Assembly: GCF_000200735.1 (NCBI RefSeq)
Contig: NC_014970.1
Location: 558,001 to 622,000 of the forward strand
DNA from: Mycoplasma haemofelis str. Langford 1
GTDB taxonomy: Bacteria > Bacillota_I > Bacilli_A > Mycoplasmatales > Mycoplasmoidaceae
DNA length: 64,000 bases
Direction of reading: 5' to 3'
Shown here: positions 51,100 through 61,381 of the stretch, in pieces
Layout of the letters: each line of letters starts with the position of its first letter
Numbering within the stretch: position 1 is the stretch's first letter
Notes under the pieces: model-generated
What the model was told of the DNA's origin: nothing
The model's database searches: none
The model's input: the letters and a program-made list of their open reading frames with translations, nothing else
Program-made: the position numbers and the translations under genes

Positions 51100-51705
51100 G
51101 TGAATAAAGCGGCTCTCTTCTCTACTGCGGGTTTTGGGGTCGCTAGTGCTGGGGGCTACGGAATTTATTCCCTTTCTCAACGGGAAACTCTAGCACCCTT
51201 CTTAGAGAGAATAAATACTAAGGAAAGAGTTATTCTAGAAGTATCCACCAATACCCATGATTCCGTATGACAAGCCATTGTTGAAGAATACAAGAGGAAT
51301 GGAAATATTGAATCAGTTCCCAAAACTGGAGAAGTTCTTACTTCATTAAAAGAGTACTGCAAGAATAGCAAATCCTCCACCTCTAGCAACCCGAAGGAAT
51401 TTGAGAAATATAAGAATTACTGCACTCGAGAGAACCTAATCACCAAGCTATCCCAATTAAATAAGACTTGAAATATCTCCGAAGAAAAGGGAAATTGAGC
51501 GGCTGCGGAATCAACTTACAAGGCGCTCAAAGGAAATGAAACAGGTCTACTAATGCCCAAGGCTCCCAATACTACTATAGCTGCTGCAAGTGTGAAGGTA
51601 GAAGAGATCATAGATCATTGCAAAGAGATCTCCTCCAAGCCTTTTATAAATAGAGATGATTCGGATTACAAGAGGGGAGAGAAGTTGTGTCTTGTAAATG
51701 GGTAA
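51100..51705 (+). CDS. Two-module four-Cys paralog, subfamily G
   Basis: 201 residues from GTG at 51100. Anchor LFSTAGFGVASAGGYGIYSL. Cys in LKEYCKNSKSST, YKNYCTRENLITKLSQ, IDHCKEISSKPF and GEKLCLVNG. The last WC has become LC (TTG in place of TGA/TGG), a rare loss of the conserved Trp. Overlaps the next gene by 8 bases. Confidence 0.88.
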
Positions 51706-52387
51706 GCGAGCTATTCTTTCTGGGACAGGAATAGCTACGGCATGTGTTAGTGGATTTTGTCTATATCAATTAAGCGGATCTAAGGAAGAACCCGAAGAAG
51801 TAAAGGATCTAACTACTTCAATATCCTCTCTATTTCAAAGATCCCCAAATAAAGTCCTATTAACCCCATCTTCCAGCGAGGAAGATTGAAATAGAGCTTG
51901 ATCTAATTACAAGAACGCTCACCAAGACACATCATCTGATGAATGGAAGATCCCGAATTTTGAAAACCAGAAGTCTACATACAATGTACTCCCCGCATTC
52001 AAAGATGCCTGTACGGGGAGATATTCAATGAGGGCGGAGAGCGAAGAAGATATTACATACCAAAGAATCAGCCAATGATGCACTAGAGCTAAGAAAGTTT
52101 CAGAACTATTAAAGGACGAAGAGGGAATAGAGCTTATTCCGGAAAATGGGGACGATAGATATTGAACTACATCTTGAATTAAATATCGCGACTTCCATAA
52201 ATCATCTTCCAATGCTAAAGATACTTGGGAGATAGATTCATGGGAGGCAGATAGTAAGAGCGACAACCTTTCCGATTCCTTTAAAACCAAATGCCTATTA
52301 CAAGCTAAACAAGATATAGTTAATGGAAAGGAAGATCAACTTTACCAACAAGTTAAAAATTGATGCACTAAATCCAAAAATATCTAG
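51698..52387 (+). CDS. Diverged two-module paralog, singleton
   Basis: 229 residues. Anchor LSGTGIATACVSGFCLYQL with two Cys; Glu-rich linker; WNRAWSNYKNAHQ. Cys in FKDACTGRYSMRAES, ISQWCTRAKKVSELL, FKTKCLLQAKQDIV and VKNWCTKSKNI. Module 2 is Trp-rich (YWTTSWIKY, DTWEIDSWEAD). Ends the four-Cys run; the tandem array of the 160-residue family starts 21 bases on. Confidence 0.83.
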
Positions 52388-52408
52388 GGATCCAACCCCT
52401 TAAATAGG

Positions 52409-52891
52409 ATGGCTATTTTACCTACTTTAATTCGGTTTTCTCCTGTAGTAGCAGCTCCCACTATAGGTGCAGGGGTGCTTGCAGTTCATTTTGAAGGGAC
52501 GAAAATGGAGGAAATTATTCCTATTGAAGAGATTGACTACACCCCTAATACACTCCCTCAACGTAAAAAGTCTTTAGCCTTTGGTAGAGAAGGTCGAAAG
52601 TATACATCTGGAAATGTCCAGATGTCCTATAGTTCTGGAGGGAATTCGGGAGGATGTCGTATCTATGCTTTGGAAGATCAAGAGGATAATGGGACTTCCT
52701 TAATCTTCCGTTTCTATACAGATTACAACGATTTACAATCAGCTCAACGATACATAAATACTAAAGGGGGTAACATCGATAGATCAAATCATATTGGATG
52801 CAATAAGGATCAACATGTCTACATATATAGAGCGTACGGAAATACATGACAATTCAAAGTAGGGAATCAAGCTCCAGTCTACCAAGACTAG
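52409..52891 (+). CDS. SPVVAAP-family protein, array member 1 (type a)
   Basis: 160 residues. N-terminus LIRFSPVVAAPTIGAGVLAV is hydrophobic but unlike the four-Cys anchor. After an acidic linker (MEEIIPIEEID) comes a Gly-rich piece with one Cys (GGNSGGCRIYALEDQED), SLIFRFYTDYNDLQSAQRYI, a second Cys (HIGCNKDQHVYIYRAYG) and a final WQFKVGNQAPVY. Two Cys, possibly one disulfide in a small beta-rich fold. Family not recognised. Confidence 0.85.
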
Positions 52892-52897
52892 TTCATC

Positions 52898-53371
52898 ATG
52901 TCTTTGCTATCCTCCCTTATTAAGCTCTCTCCTGCTGTAGCGGCTCCTGTGATAGGTGGTGGCATCTTCGCTATAAACTTCCAAGATCAAAATACCATTC
53001 AACTGGAGGAAGTAGAATATGAGTTAAGTTCTATTACTGAAGCTCCTAAGCCATTGCCACAAGGGAGAGCTGGCAGGCAACATAAAGCTCGTAATGTCCG
53101 TATGGATTACAGCTTAACTGGAGGATCTAACGGTTGTAATATCTATGTGATTCAAGATCATGAAGATGGAGGAGATTCATTGATTTTTAGATCCTTCCAA
53201 AAATACGATAATTTAGAAAGCGCTAAACAATCTATAAGTCCTAAACCCACTACGGTAGAAGAAAGTGGACGTGTTAAGTGTGGAAACAGCAAGCACATAT
53301 ATCTGTATAAAAAATTTGGAGATACTTGGGCATGGAAGGCTGGAGACGAAGCTCCTGTAAATAATACTTAG
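52898..53371 (+). CDS. SPVVAAP-family protein, array member 2 (type b)
   Basis: 157 residues, no TGA. N-terminus LIKLSPAVAAPVIGGGIFAINFQD. Then GRAGRQHKARNVRMDYS, GGSNGCNIYVIQDHED, SLIFRSFQKYDNLESAKQSI, VKCGNSKHIYLYKKFGDTW, WKAGDEAPV. The type-b N-terminus (GGGIFAxNFQD) recurs in 53865-54344, while its middle is closest to the type-a gene 53382. Confidence 0.87.
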   Translation: MSLLSSLIKLSPAVAAPVIGGGIFAINFQDQNTIQLEEVEYELSSITEAPKPLPQGRAGRQHKARNVRMDYSLTGGSNGCNIYVIQDHEDGGDSLIFRSFQKYDNLESAKQSISPKPTTVEESGRVKCGNSKHIYLYKKFGDTWAWKAGDEAPVNNT

Positions 53372-53381
53372 CATCTTACGA

Positions 53382-53861
53382 ATGGCAATCCTATCTACTC
53401 TAATTAAACTCTCTCCGGTAGTTGCTGCACCTACAATTGGAGCAGGTTTTCTTGCAGTTCATTTTGAAGGCACACCCATGGAAGAAATCCTTCCCATTGA
53501 GGAGGTAGATAACACCCCTGTCGCACCCCTTCAGCCAAAAAGATCTTCAGCTCCAGGTAAAGCCGGAAGAAGATGATCAGTTCGTAATGTTAAGCAAATT
53601 TACAGTTCTCAGGGGAGTGGTGGAGCTTGTCATCTCTATGTGCTGGAAGACCACGAAGATCACACCGATTCTCTAATTTTTCGATCATACCAAAAATACG
53701 ATAATTTAGAGAGCGCTAAACAAGCAATAAGCGCCCAAAGAGGAAGCATTACCAACCAACATCTCGTTCAATGCAACAACAAGAAGTTCTATTTATATAG
53801 AGGATATGGGGGCGGTTGGACGTTCAAAATGGGAGAAGAAGAGCCTGTTTTTGCCGAATAG
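53382..53861 (+). CDS. SPVVAAP-family protein, array member 3 (type a)
   Basis: 159 residues; TGA at 53574 is Trp (GRRWSVRNV). N-terminus LIKLSPVVAAPTIGAGFLAVHFEGT and MEEILPIEEVD match member 1. The middle DHED..DSLIFRSYQKYDNLESAKQAI matches member 2, including a 21-base identical stretch (53197-53217 versus 53690-53710). Cys in GGACHLYVLEDH and VQCNNKKFYLYRG. Confidence 0.87.
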
Positions 53862-53864
53862 AGA

Positions 53865-54344
53865 ATGTCCTATCTATCTTCCCTTATTAAATTATCTCCA
53901 GTGGTAGCCGCTCCTGCTGTTGGAGGCGGAATCTTTGCAACTAACTTTCAGGACACAAAGACACAGGATACTCTTGAGTTGGAGATCTTAGAGAATGAGC
54001 TCAAGCCTGCCCCAGAATCTCCAAAGCCGTTGCCTCAAGGAAGGCCGGGGAGGAAATGGGAAGTTAGTGGTGTACAACCAGTTTACAGTGCTTCCGGGGG
54101 GAGCGGATCATGTCATATTTATGTATTAGCGGATCACGAGGATCTTGGAGGTTCCTTAATTTTTAGATCCTCCAATAAATATAACAATTTAGAAGAGGCC
54201 GAGAAATCCATCCAATCCCTAAGCGGGCACATAGAGAACAAAAATCACATCACGTGTAACAACAAGAAGTGGTACCTTTATAAGAAGTTTAACGGGGGAT
54301 GAACTTTCAAAGTTGGAGACCAAGAGCCTGTAGAAAAAAATTAA
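53865..54344 (+). CDS. SPVVAAP-family protein, array member 4 (type b)
   Basis: 159 residues, three bases after member 3. N-terminus LIKLSPVVAAPAVGGGIFATNFQD (type b), acidic linker, GRPGRKWEVSGVQPVYS, GGSGSCHIYVLADHED, SLIFRSSNKYNNLEEAEKSI, ITCNNKKWYLYKKFNGGW, FKVGDQEPV. The first 20 and last 30 residues are the best conserved parts of the family. Confidence 0.87.
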
Positions 54345-54400
54345 TCCACTCTTTTCCATTTTTCAACGATTAGATTTATAGAAAATAAAAAGCATCAAGA

Positions 54401-55048
54401 ATGAGCAAATTAACTCTTCCTTTGTTGGGAGTAGGTGGTGCAGGTATTGCGAGTGCCGGAGGATATATGATCTTTTCCGAAAAGGGATATACCCAGACTA
54501 AGAAGTCAGAAACTTTTAGAAGTAGGTACGCACCAGCCATTTTGGGAGTTGAAGATAAGCTTTGAGATTCTAAATTTACATCCTTCAAGCAAAGTGGAAA
54601 TCCCAAGCATCCCACTTTAGCTTCTGCCAAATCTAAATCTTCTTCCGCCGAGGATTCTGAAGCAAAGGATCTATATAAACGTGGATGTCAAGAGATATAT
54701 GATTCCGCTTGGGAGGACTCTTCCTATTTTGATGACTTCAAATCTTACTGCGTTAAGACCGTAAAAGAAGGAATTGGAGATTCTAAAACGTGAATAAATG
54801 AAGAAACCACCAACAAGGGTAAATGGGATACCAAGTTAACCAGTCTAAAAACCCACAATCAAACTCAAAATAAGGTTCTTGATAAGAAATTAGAAGATCT
54901 GAAGACACAACTATCCAACATCTCTGAATTTCAAGAAAGCCACAGAAAGTTACTTAAAGAGTGATGCTCCTCCTCTCAAGGGGAAATATTCATGGGGAAT
55001 GGTGATCCCATAGTTACCCATTCCACCCTTTACTGCGTTGAACCCTAA
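54401..55048 (+). CDS. Two-module four-Cys paralog, subfamily D
   Basis: 215 residues, after a 56-base gap behind the SPVVAAP array. Anchor LLGVGGAGIASAGGYMIFSEKG, TFRSRYAPAILGVEDKLW. Cys in LYKRGCQEIYDSAWEDS, FKSYCVKTVKEGIG, LKEWCSSSQGEIF and TLYCVEP. Three TGA Trp. Overlaps the E gene by 11 bases. Confidence 0.89.
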
Positions 55049-55670
55049 CTTACTTAAGTTCGGGCTTCCGACAATAGGAGCAGCCGGAGCCGGCAGTGTC
55101 GGTTATGGAGTGTATTCTCACATATCCAATAAAGATAGAACTCTAAGGGACTGAGTTTCTGAAGTATCTTTAATAGAGGATCCTAAGTCCAAGAATTGAG
55201 AAACTGTATTTGAAGATCTTAAAGCCGAAGATACAGAATTAATAAGCGTCTTAAGTTCCATCAATTCCTCCATCACCAAAACATCTAAAAATGTAGATGC
55301 CGCTCCAGTTCTAAGGGAATGATGCAATACCGCCCTAAATAAGAAAGATACGGTAGCTAATAAAGCGGATCTTCTACCTAAGATTAAGAAGTGATGTGCC
55401 TCTCAACCATTAACTCTGTCTGAGAAATTAAAGAATGAAAATAAGAGTTTACTTTCTTCTGGTTGAGATACCCAATATGGCAAATTGAAGGATAGTATCT
55501 TTGAAGATATAAAGGACAAAGGAGAGAATTTCAACAGCAAGGACGACACCACCAAAGGAGGTCAAGCCTTACAAAAATGATGCCAAAAGAATGTGGCGAA
55601 GGGGACTCATGAAGAAGGGGCTGCAGAACTCTTTAAGAAGGTAAAGGCTAGGTGTACCAGTTCTAATTAA
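55038..55670 (+). CDS. Two-module four-Cys paralog, subfamily E
   Basis: 210 residues from TTG at 55038 within the end of the D gene. Anchor FGLPTIGAAGAGSVGYGVYS, LRDWVSEVSLIEDPKSKNW. Cys in LREWCNTALNKKD, IKKWCASQPLTLSEKL, LQKWCQKNVAKGTHEEG and ARCTSSN. KGGQALQKWC and ELFKKVKARCT tie it to 2348-2962. Start codon is the best of weak options. Confidence 0.86.
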
Positions 55671-55675
55671 TTCTG

Positions 55676-56320
55676 ATGACAAATGCATTGTTAGCGAAAA
55701 TAGGGGCTTTCTTTTTTGCACTAAGTGGCGCAGGAGCTCTAGGATGAAAACTAGTTTTCGATAAACCCAAAGAGAAAACTGTAAATTCATACCTTCTTAG
55801 TCGTGGAAGAGAGCTTCCCACTAACGACCAAGATTGAGACAAGATAAAGGATTTTTATTCCAAAGAAGAAGGTGAAAATCCCATCAACGGAATCCCCAAG
55901 ACCGGAATTACTAAAGAGAAGATTAAGGCTTGATGTGAACAAGAAGCGCAGAAGCCTTTCAAAGATCACTCAAGCGATCAGCTGCACCTAATCGAGGCAT
56001 GATGTTCTAAATCCAGAACATTATCTGAACAAATAGCCGTTCTAGGAAAGAAGAAACTGGATACCGAAACCGCCAAGGACAACAATCCAGATAAGACTGT
56101 ATGGGACTCTAAAGAGGCGAGTTACAAAGTGGCTGGACATGGATTCAAAATTAAGAAAAAGAATAGTGGGGATACCAATAACTGAGTGGATCTTCCTGGA
56201 AATGAGGGGACTTCAGATTTAATGAAAACTTGATGTAAGGAGCATTCAGATAAGCACTTCAAATACCACGAAGACACTCTATTCCAAACATGGAAAAAGT
56301 GATGTAGTAAGGATGAATAA
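55676..56320 (+). CDS. Two-module four-Cys paralog, subfamily H
   Basis: 214 residues. Anchor LLAKIGAFFFALSGAGALGWKLVF, richer in Phe than usual. Cys in IKAWCEQEAQKPF, IEAWCSKSRTLSEQI, MKTWCKEHSDKHFKYHED and WKKWCSKDE. It is the guide for repairing 48596-49235. Eight TGA Trp. Overlaps the following D gene by 8 bases. Confidence 0.89.
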
Positions 56321-56936
56321 ATTAATTCCGGCATTAGCAGGAACCGCAGCCGCCAGCGGAGCCGGCCTTGGGGGTTATGTTTGATTTTCCAAGAAAGTAG
56401 AAACCATAGAGGGCAAGTACAAATCAGCTCTTCTTTATGACTCTTCTAATTTATGGGATAAAAAATGAGAGAAGATCAAAAGCTCAGAGCCCGTTCATGA
56501 AACCCTAAGAAAGGCTAAAGAAAAAGCAACAAGCGAGTCCCCCATATCAAAGAGCCTTCATAGACAAGGGTGTATGGAAATATATTCCTCACCTTTAGAG
56601 AACTTCAAATATCTGGAAGATCTTAAGAATTACTGTTCCAAAAATATCTCAGACGTAGTTACTGGAGGGAACTGGATAGCTGATAACAATCAAAATACCA
56701 AGTGAGATACTCCACTAAAAGCTCTTAAAGAGAAAGGTCAAGCCGACTTACCTAAGGATTTGGGAGATATAGTTTCCAAACTAACTACAACCACAGGAAC
56801 CACAGGAACCACATTCCAACAAGCAGAGAGAAAGCTACTAAAGGATTGATGTGACAAGACGAAGGATGAGATTGCTACTGATGATTTGAAAGACTTAATC
56901 TCAAACGCCCAGCTTTACTGCCTATCCGCTAACTAA
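56313..56936 (+). CDS. Two-module four-Cys paralog, subfamily D
   Basis: 207 residues. Anchor LIPALAGTAAASGAGLGGYVWF, IEGKYKSALLYDSSNLWDKKW. Cys in LHRQGCMEIYSSPLEN, LKNYCSKNISDVVTGG, LKDWCDKTKDEIA and QLYCLSAN. Module 2 has a short in-frame repeat of TGT(T) codons (ggaacc aca, about 56788-56815), a small expandable Thr/Gly stretch. Last D gene of the window. Confidence 0.88.
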
Positions 56937-56939
56937 AGC

Positions 56940-57563
56940 GTGAATTTACTAAAGTTAGGAACTGGTGCTGCGGGGGTGGCCGGAGCAGGCGCCTTAGGAA
57001 CCTATTACTCTGGAGTGTTCTCAACTAATGAGAATACTATTAGAGAGAAATTAAAGAAGGATAGATGAACTGTATTGGAAGACTCCAAGACGGAGCATAA
57101 GAGTCATTGAAATACTGTTTTAGGTAAGTACAAAGAGAAGCATACAGGAAACACCAATTTAACTGAATCACAATTGAAGGATATATGCAAGAAGCTATTA
57201 AATTCTGAAGATGATAAGAATTACGAAGAAGCTCGAAGATATTGCGTGGTTCCTAGAAAGATTTCAGAGAGATTAATAGATCTAAACCTTCAATTATTAG
57301 ACACCACTAATGGCAATTCCCCTAACAATAAGAATCAAACTCAATGAACTTCCTTAGCCACGAAATACAAGACATCAGGGACTGGAAATAAAGAATTGGA
57401 TGGCTTGACAGCCAGTTCCATAAGTGACGAAAACACGAATTGAACTAATCTCCGAGAGAAGTGTAAAACAGTTTCTGAGAAAGATCATTGATCTGAAAAA
57501 TATAGTGAGTTAGTGGATAATTCCAAGACCTGATGTACCTTGCAAGGATTTAACAATGTCTAA
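56940..57563 (+). CDS. Two-module four-Cys paralog, subfamily K (CVVPRKIS)
   Basis: 207 residues from GTG at 56940. Anchor LGTGAAGVAGAGALGTYYSGVF. Cys in LKDICKKLLNSEDD, ARRYCVVPRKISERL, LREKCKTVSEKDHW and SKTWCTLQGFNNV. First K gene. K genes differ from R genes by YCVVPRKISERL versus WCVVPVTVSxxL and by a C-terminal HW.(E)NY(D)SL. The stop lies beyond the next ATG (8-base overlap). Confidence 0.89.
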
Positions 57564-58173
57564 AACATTTGCAATTTCGTTAGCGGGAGCAACAGGAGCA
57601 GTTGGTACTGCAGCTGCAGGAGCTTATCATTATGGAGCCTTTTCATCCAAATCTCCAAATATAGGAGATAGATTACAAACGGAGAAGTACACACTACTTA
57701 AAGAGAGCGATTCGACTAACTGAACCAAGTCTTTGGCACAATACAAAAAGAAGAATTCAGATAAATCTACCTACACTGAAAAGGAATTAAAGGACTTGTG
57801 TAAGAAGCTTTTATCTCAGGAGGAAAGGGAGAATGATAGCTATAGTGAAGCAAGAAAGTACTGCGTAGTCCCTACCACTATATCCGGAAGACTAACATCC
57901 TTAAATCTAAATGTATTGGATGCTACTGGCAGTGGAGATGTAGAGAAGTGAAAAGGTTTATCTAAGGAATACAAAACTAAAGGAATTGATTCTAAGAAGT
58001 TGGATGACTTAGTTAATACCAACATATCAGATGAGAATGACTCTGGAAATACTCTAAAGAGCAAATGCAAGACCGTGTTGGAGAAAGAGCATTGAGACGA
58101 TAATTACGATTCTCTAATTAAGGGTGCAGAGAGTTGATGTACTCTACAAGGCTTTAATTCGATTCCCAAATAG
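57556..58173 (+). CDS. Two-module four-Cys paralog, subfamily K
   Basis: 205 residues. Anchor ATGAVGTAAAGAYHYGAFS, almost that of 58846-59481. Cys in LKDLCKKLLSQEER, ARKYCVVPTTISGRL, LKSKCKTVLEKEHW and AESWCTLQGFNSIPK. QGFN near the end is shared by most K genes. Four TGA Trp. Followed by a 65-base gap. Confidence 0.89.
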
Positions 58174-58238
58174 AACGCTTAAAGTAGAAAACGAAAATCT
58201 TGGAATAATCGGGCATCTCTTCGTATTGGGGTGCCCCC
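58174..58238 (+). promoter_or_regulatory. 65-bp gap before the K/R array, possible promoter
   Basis: AT-rich start, then GGGCA (about 58209) paired with TGCCC (about 58232) around a 17-base loop that ends against the ATG at 58239. Could mask the start or mark a transcript end. Other gaps in this array are 0-3 bases, so some regulatory role is plausible. Confidence 0.35.
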
Positions 58239-58844
58239 ATGTCTAAAGTAGCACTTTCATCTCTAGCAGGTCTTGGAGGCGCTGCTGGACTAGGTGGAGG
58301 AATATATTTACTAAATAAAGATTCCCAAGTTGGGGCTACCAAAAAAGGAACAATTAGATCTAAGTTACAAAGCGAGAAATTTACACCCCTAAACCCGAAC
58401 GATAGCCATTGGAATAAACTGAAGGAAGAATACAATAAGGTCAAGGGAGAAGCTTCGAAAGTATTCGAAACCAGTGATTCTGGTATTGATGAAAATAAAT
58501 TAAAGGAGTTATGTGGAGTAGCTCTTGAGAAGAATGAAGATGATGAATCCTATTCCAAGGCCAAAAGGTGATGTGTTGTTCCTGTTAATGTTTCAGATCA
58601 CTTAAAGAAGTGAAATTTAACTGCTTTGCCCACAGAGGACGGCACCAACAAACAGACCGAGTGAACTAACTTATCAAACACATATAGCTCCTCAAATCAA
58701 AAGATAGCCGGCGTCGAAACTTTAAATCCTTCCGAATGACAAACCTTGAGGAATGAGTGCAAAAAGTTAGGGGCTAAAAATAACTACGATGATGACTTTG
58801 ATTCCTCCTTTGCATCCTCAAAGATTTGATGTATAGAGAAGTAA
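58239..58844 (+). CDS. Two-module four-Cys paralog, subfamily R (CVVPVTVS)
   Basis: 201 residues. Anchor residues 6-25 (LSSLAGLGGAAGLGGGIYLL). Cys at about 92, 112, 174 and 198; module starts at W58 and W142. KRWCVVPVNVSDHL is the R marker; the end is NNYDDDFDSSFASSKIWC. WC at 111-112 uses TGA-TGT. Closest to 62019-62669. One base before the next ATG. Confidence 0.9.
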
Positions 58845-58845
58845 G

Positions 58846-59481
58846 ATGGATTCTTTAAAGTTAGGCCTGTCCTTATTAGGTGGTACTGGAGTAGTAGGGA
58901 CAGCAGCTGCCGGAGCTTACCATTATGGAGCCTTCTCTCCTAAAATCAATACGATTAAGGATAAGCTAGAAAGGGAGAAATATCAATTACTAAAGGAAGG
59001 GGATTCAAGCCACTGAGCAGAATCTCTTAAGAAGTACAAAGAAAAGCACCCTAGTGAATCTTCCTACGATGAACGTAAGATGAAGGAATTATGTAGTAAT
59101 CTCCTAGGGAAGGAAGATTCTCACACAGAAGACTATAACAAAGCCCGAAAGTATTGCGTAGTTCCTAAAACTATCTCCGAGAGACTTCAAATTTTAGGGG
59201 TTACTTTATTGAACACAGACAATGCAGATGCAGCAAAATGAAAATCTTTATCCGATGAGTACAAGAAGACTGGGGAGAATGATAAGAAATTAAGTGACTT
59301 AGATAAATCTAAGGTGGAAGGGGATTCCAATAATGATCAACTTAAGAATAAATGCAAAGAGGTAGCTGCCAAAACCCACTGAGAAGACAATTACGATTCC
59401 CTTCTAGAAAACACAAAACGTTGATGTACTGAGGAGGGCTTTAAACAACTTCCTACTCCCGCAGTAGTTGAAAAGCAGTAA
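58846..59481 (+). CDS. Two-module four-Cys paralog, subfamily K
   Basis: 211 residues. Anchor LLGGTGVVGTAAAGAYHYGAFS shared with 57556. Cys in MKELCSNLLGKED, ARKYCVVPKTISERL, LKNKCKEVAAKTHW and TKRWCTEEGFKQLP. The C-terminus is extended (PTPAVVEKQ) as in 61381-62019. Stop and next ATG share one base. Confidence 0.89.
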
Positions 59482-60092
59482 TGTCTAAGTTAGCATTTGC
59501 GTCTGCTGCGGGATTGGGAGCGGCAGGAACAGGAGGATTCGGAGTATATCACTTTTATTTCAATAACTCCAATCCCGAAGACAAGAGCCTAAGAGCCCGA
59601 TTAATCTCGGAGAAATTTAAGATACTTACAAATAAGCAAGAAGATCAAACGCATTGGGAGACACTAAAAACTGCATATGAAGCTATCAAGAAAAATGCTG
59701 ATAAATCCTTTAAAGTTACCGAGCAAGCAGTAACGACGGATGATTTAAAGTCCTTTTGCGAGGAGCATTTAAAGAGCGAGAAAGAGGACTTATATTCCAA
59801 GGTAAAGAGATGATGTGTAGTCCCTGTAACTGTTGCTAATCATTTAAGTAATTTAAATTTAACTCCTTTATCTACAGAGACAAGTGGAGAGCCTAATAAA
59901 GCTGAGTGGGAAGGATTAGCCGAGAACTACAACAACTCTGAAGATAAGATATCCGATCTTCAAATTACGGGAAAGACGCAATGAACCAACCTAAGGGATA
60001 AATGCAAAAATTTAGGAACTAAGAAAAACTATGAGGACGAGTTTGATGCAAATCTGAAGTCCTCAATACGATGATGTGCCCTTCCTAAATAA
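59481..60092 (+). CDS. Two-module four-Cys paralog, subfamily R
   Basis: 203 residues. Anchor FASAAGLGAAGTGGFGVYHFYF, then PEDKSLRARLISEKFKIL, a start also found on the K gene 62669-63307. Body is R: LKSFCEEHLKSEKED, VKRWCVVPVTVANHL, LRDKCKNLGTKKNYEDEFD, SIRWCALPK. TGA in KRW, QWTN and RWC. One-base overlaps at both ends. Confidence 0.9.
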
Positions 60093-60724
60093 TGCCTAAA
60101 TCTGCTCTACTTCCTCTTGTGGGATTGGGAGGTGCTGCCGGACTTGGTGGAGGAGCATACTTACTTCATAAAAATTCCCAACCATCCCCAATAGAGAAGC
60201 CTTCAATCCCAGAGAAAAAGACCATTCAAGATAAATTACAAAAAGAGGGATTTCAAATTTTGAATTCCAGCGAGGGTCAACACTGAGGAACTTTAAAGGA
60301 TGCATACAACAGTGCCAAGAGCGAGGAATCTAAAGTATTTGCGGTCATCAATTCCAATATAGATGAGAACAAACTAAAGGATCTGTGTAAGTCCGCTTTG
60401 GAAAAGGATGAAGAAGATGCATCATATTCCAAAGCCAAAAGATGGTGTGTGGTTCCAGTTACAGTATCAGACTATTTAAGTAAATTAGGACGACGAGCTT
60501 TATCAACTGCCAGTTCTGGAGAAACAGATAAGGATCAATGGGAAAAGCTAGCAGCTAAATATGAAAGTGCTCCGGACAAGATAGCTAGCGTTACCTCTTT
60601 AGGAGCAGATAATAATAAGTGATCAACTTTAAGACAAAAGTGCGGAGAGTTAGGAGCCAAAAAGAACTACGAAGATAACTTCGACACCAATCTTGCATCT
60701 TCTAAAGTTTGATGTTCTGTATAG
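60092..60724 (+). CDS. Two-module four-Cys paralog, subfamily R
   Basis: 210 residues. Anchor LLPLVGLGGAAGLGGGAYLL, Pro-rich linker (PSPIEKPSIPEKK), IQDKLQKEGFQIL. Cys in LKDLCKSALEKDEED, AKRWCVVPVTVSDYL, LRQKCGELGAKKNYEDNFD and SKVWCSV. Here KRWC uses TGG. Module 2 begins DQWEKLAAKYESA. Three bases before the next gene. Confidence 0.89.
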
Positions 60725-60727
60725 CTA

Positions 60728-61381
60728 ATGCCAAACGCTGTAGCAAAGATGACGTTGGGATTGGCGGGAGCTTCTGCGGCCTCTGCCGGAGGTGTTTATT
60801 TATCTGGAGCTTTAGATAAAGAGGAACAGAAGTTCTCTATCAGGGAACTAGTAGCTAAGAACAAGTCCATCGTTTTGATAGCTTCCGAAGAGAATGAAAG
60901 GTGGGAAAAGATTTGAACCACATACAAAACTCAAAACCAAGGAAGAACTGAAGATTCTTGAAATTTAGAAGGATGGAATCACACAAGTACAGACACTAGA
61001 TTACCTTCTCTATCTGCCAAGTGCACTTCTGAATCTACCATAAAGGTAGAAGGAGTTCAAGATAAGAAATACCAAGACTTTGTTTCTTGATGCACAAGGA
61101 AAGCAGAATTTAAAGATAAGTTAATAGATATGGGATACGAGGTTCTTGGAGATTCGGATGCTAAATGACAAACTAACTTTGATTCTTATAAAGCCGCAAA
61201 TAATCAAATCAAAATCCAAGGATTAGAAATTCAAACTTCTGAGAACTATAACTCCGGTAATAACAAGTTGCAAACAGAATGCAAAGCTGCTCTTGCTGCG
61301 GCAATAGATGAGGCTAAGTATTCAAATTCCTTCGAAGGCATAAAGACCTGATGCGCCAAAAAGAAGGGGGAATCTAACTAA
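60728..61381 (+). CDS. Diverged two-module four-Cys paralog, singleton
   Basis: 217 residues. Anchor LGLAGASAASAGGVYLSGAL; IRELVAKNKSIVLIASEENERW. Cys in LSAKCTSESTIKVEG, FVSWCTRKAEFKDKL, LQTECKAALAAAIDEAK and IKTWCAKKKGESN. It is neither K nor R; VSWCTRKAxFKDKL is nearer to G. It interrupts the K/R array between 60092 and 61381. Five TGA Trp. Confidence 0.87.

Noticed and set aside
56788..56815. Short direct repeat (ggaaccaca units) as a phase-variation tract
   Set aside because: The repeats are nine bases, in frame and few; variation would change Thr/Gly number, not switch the gene.
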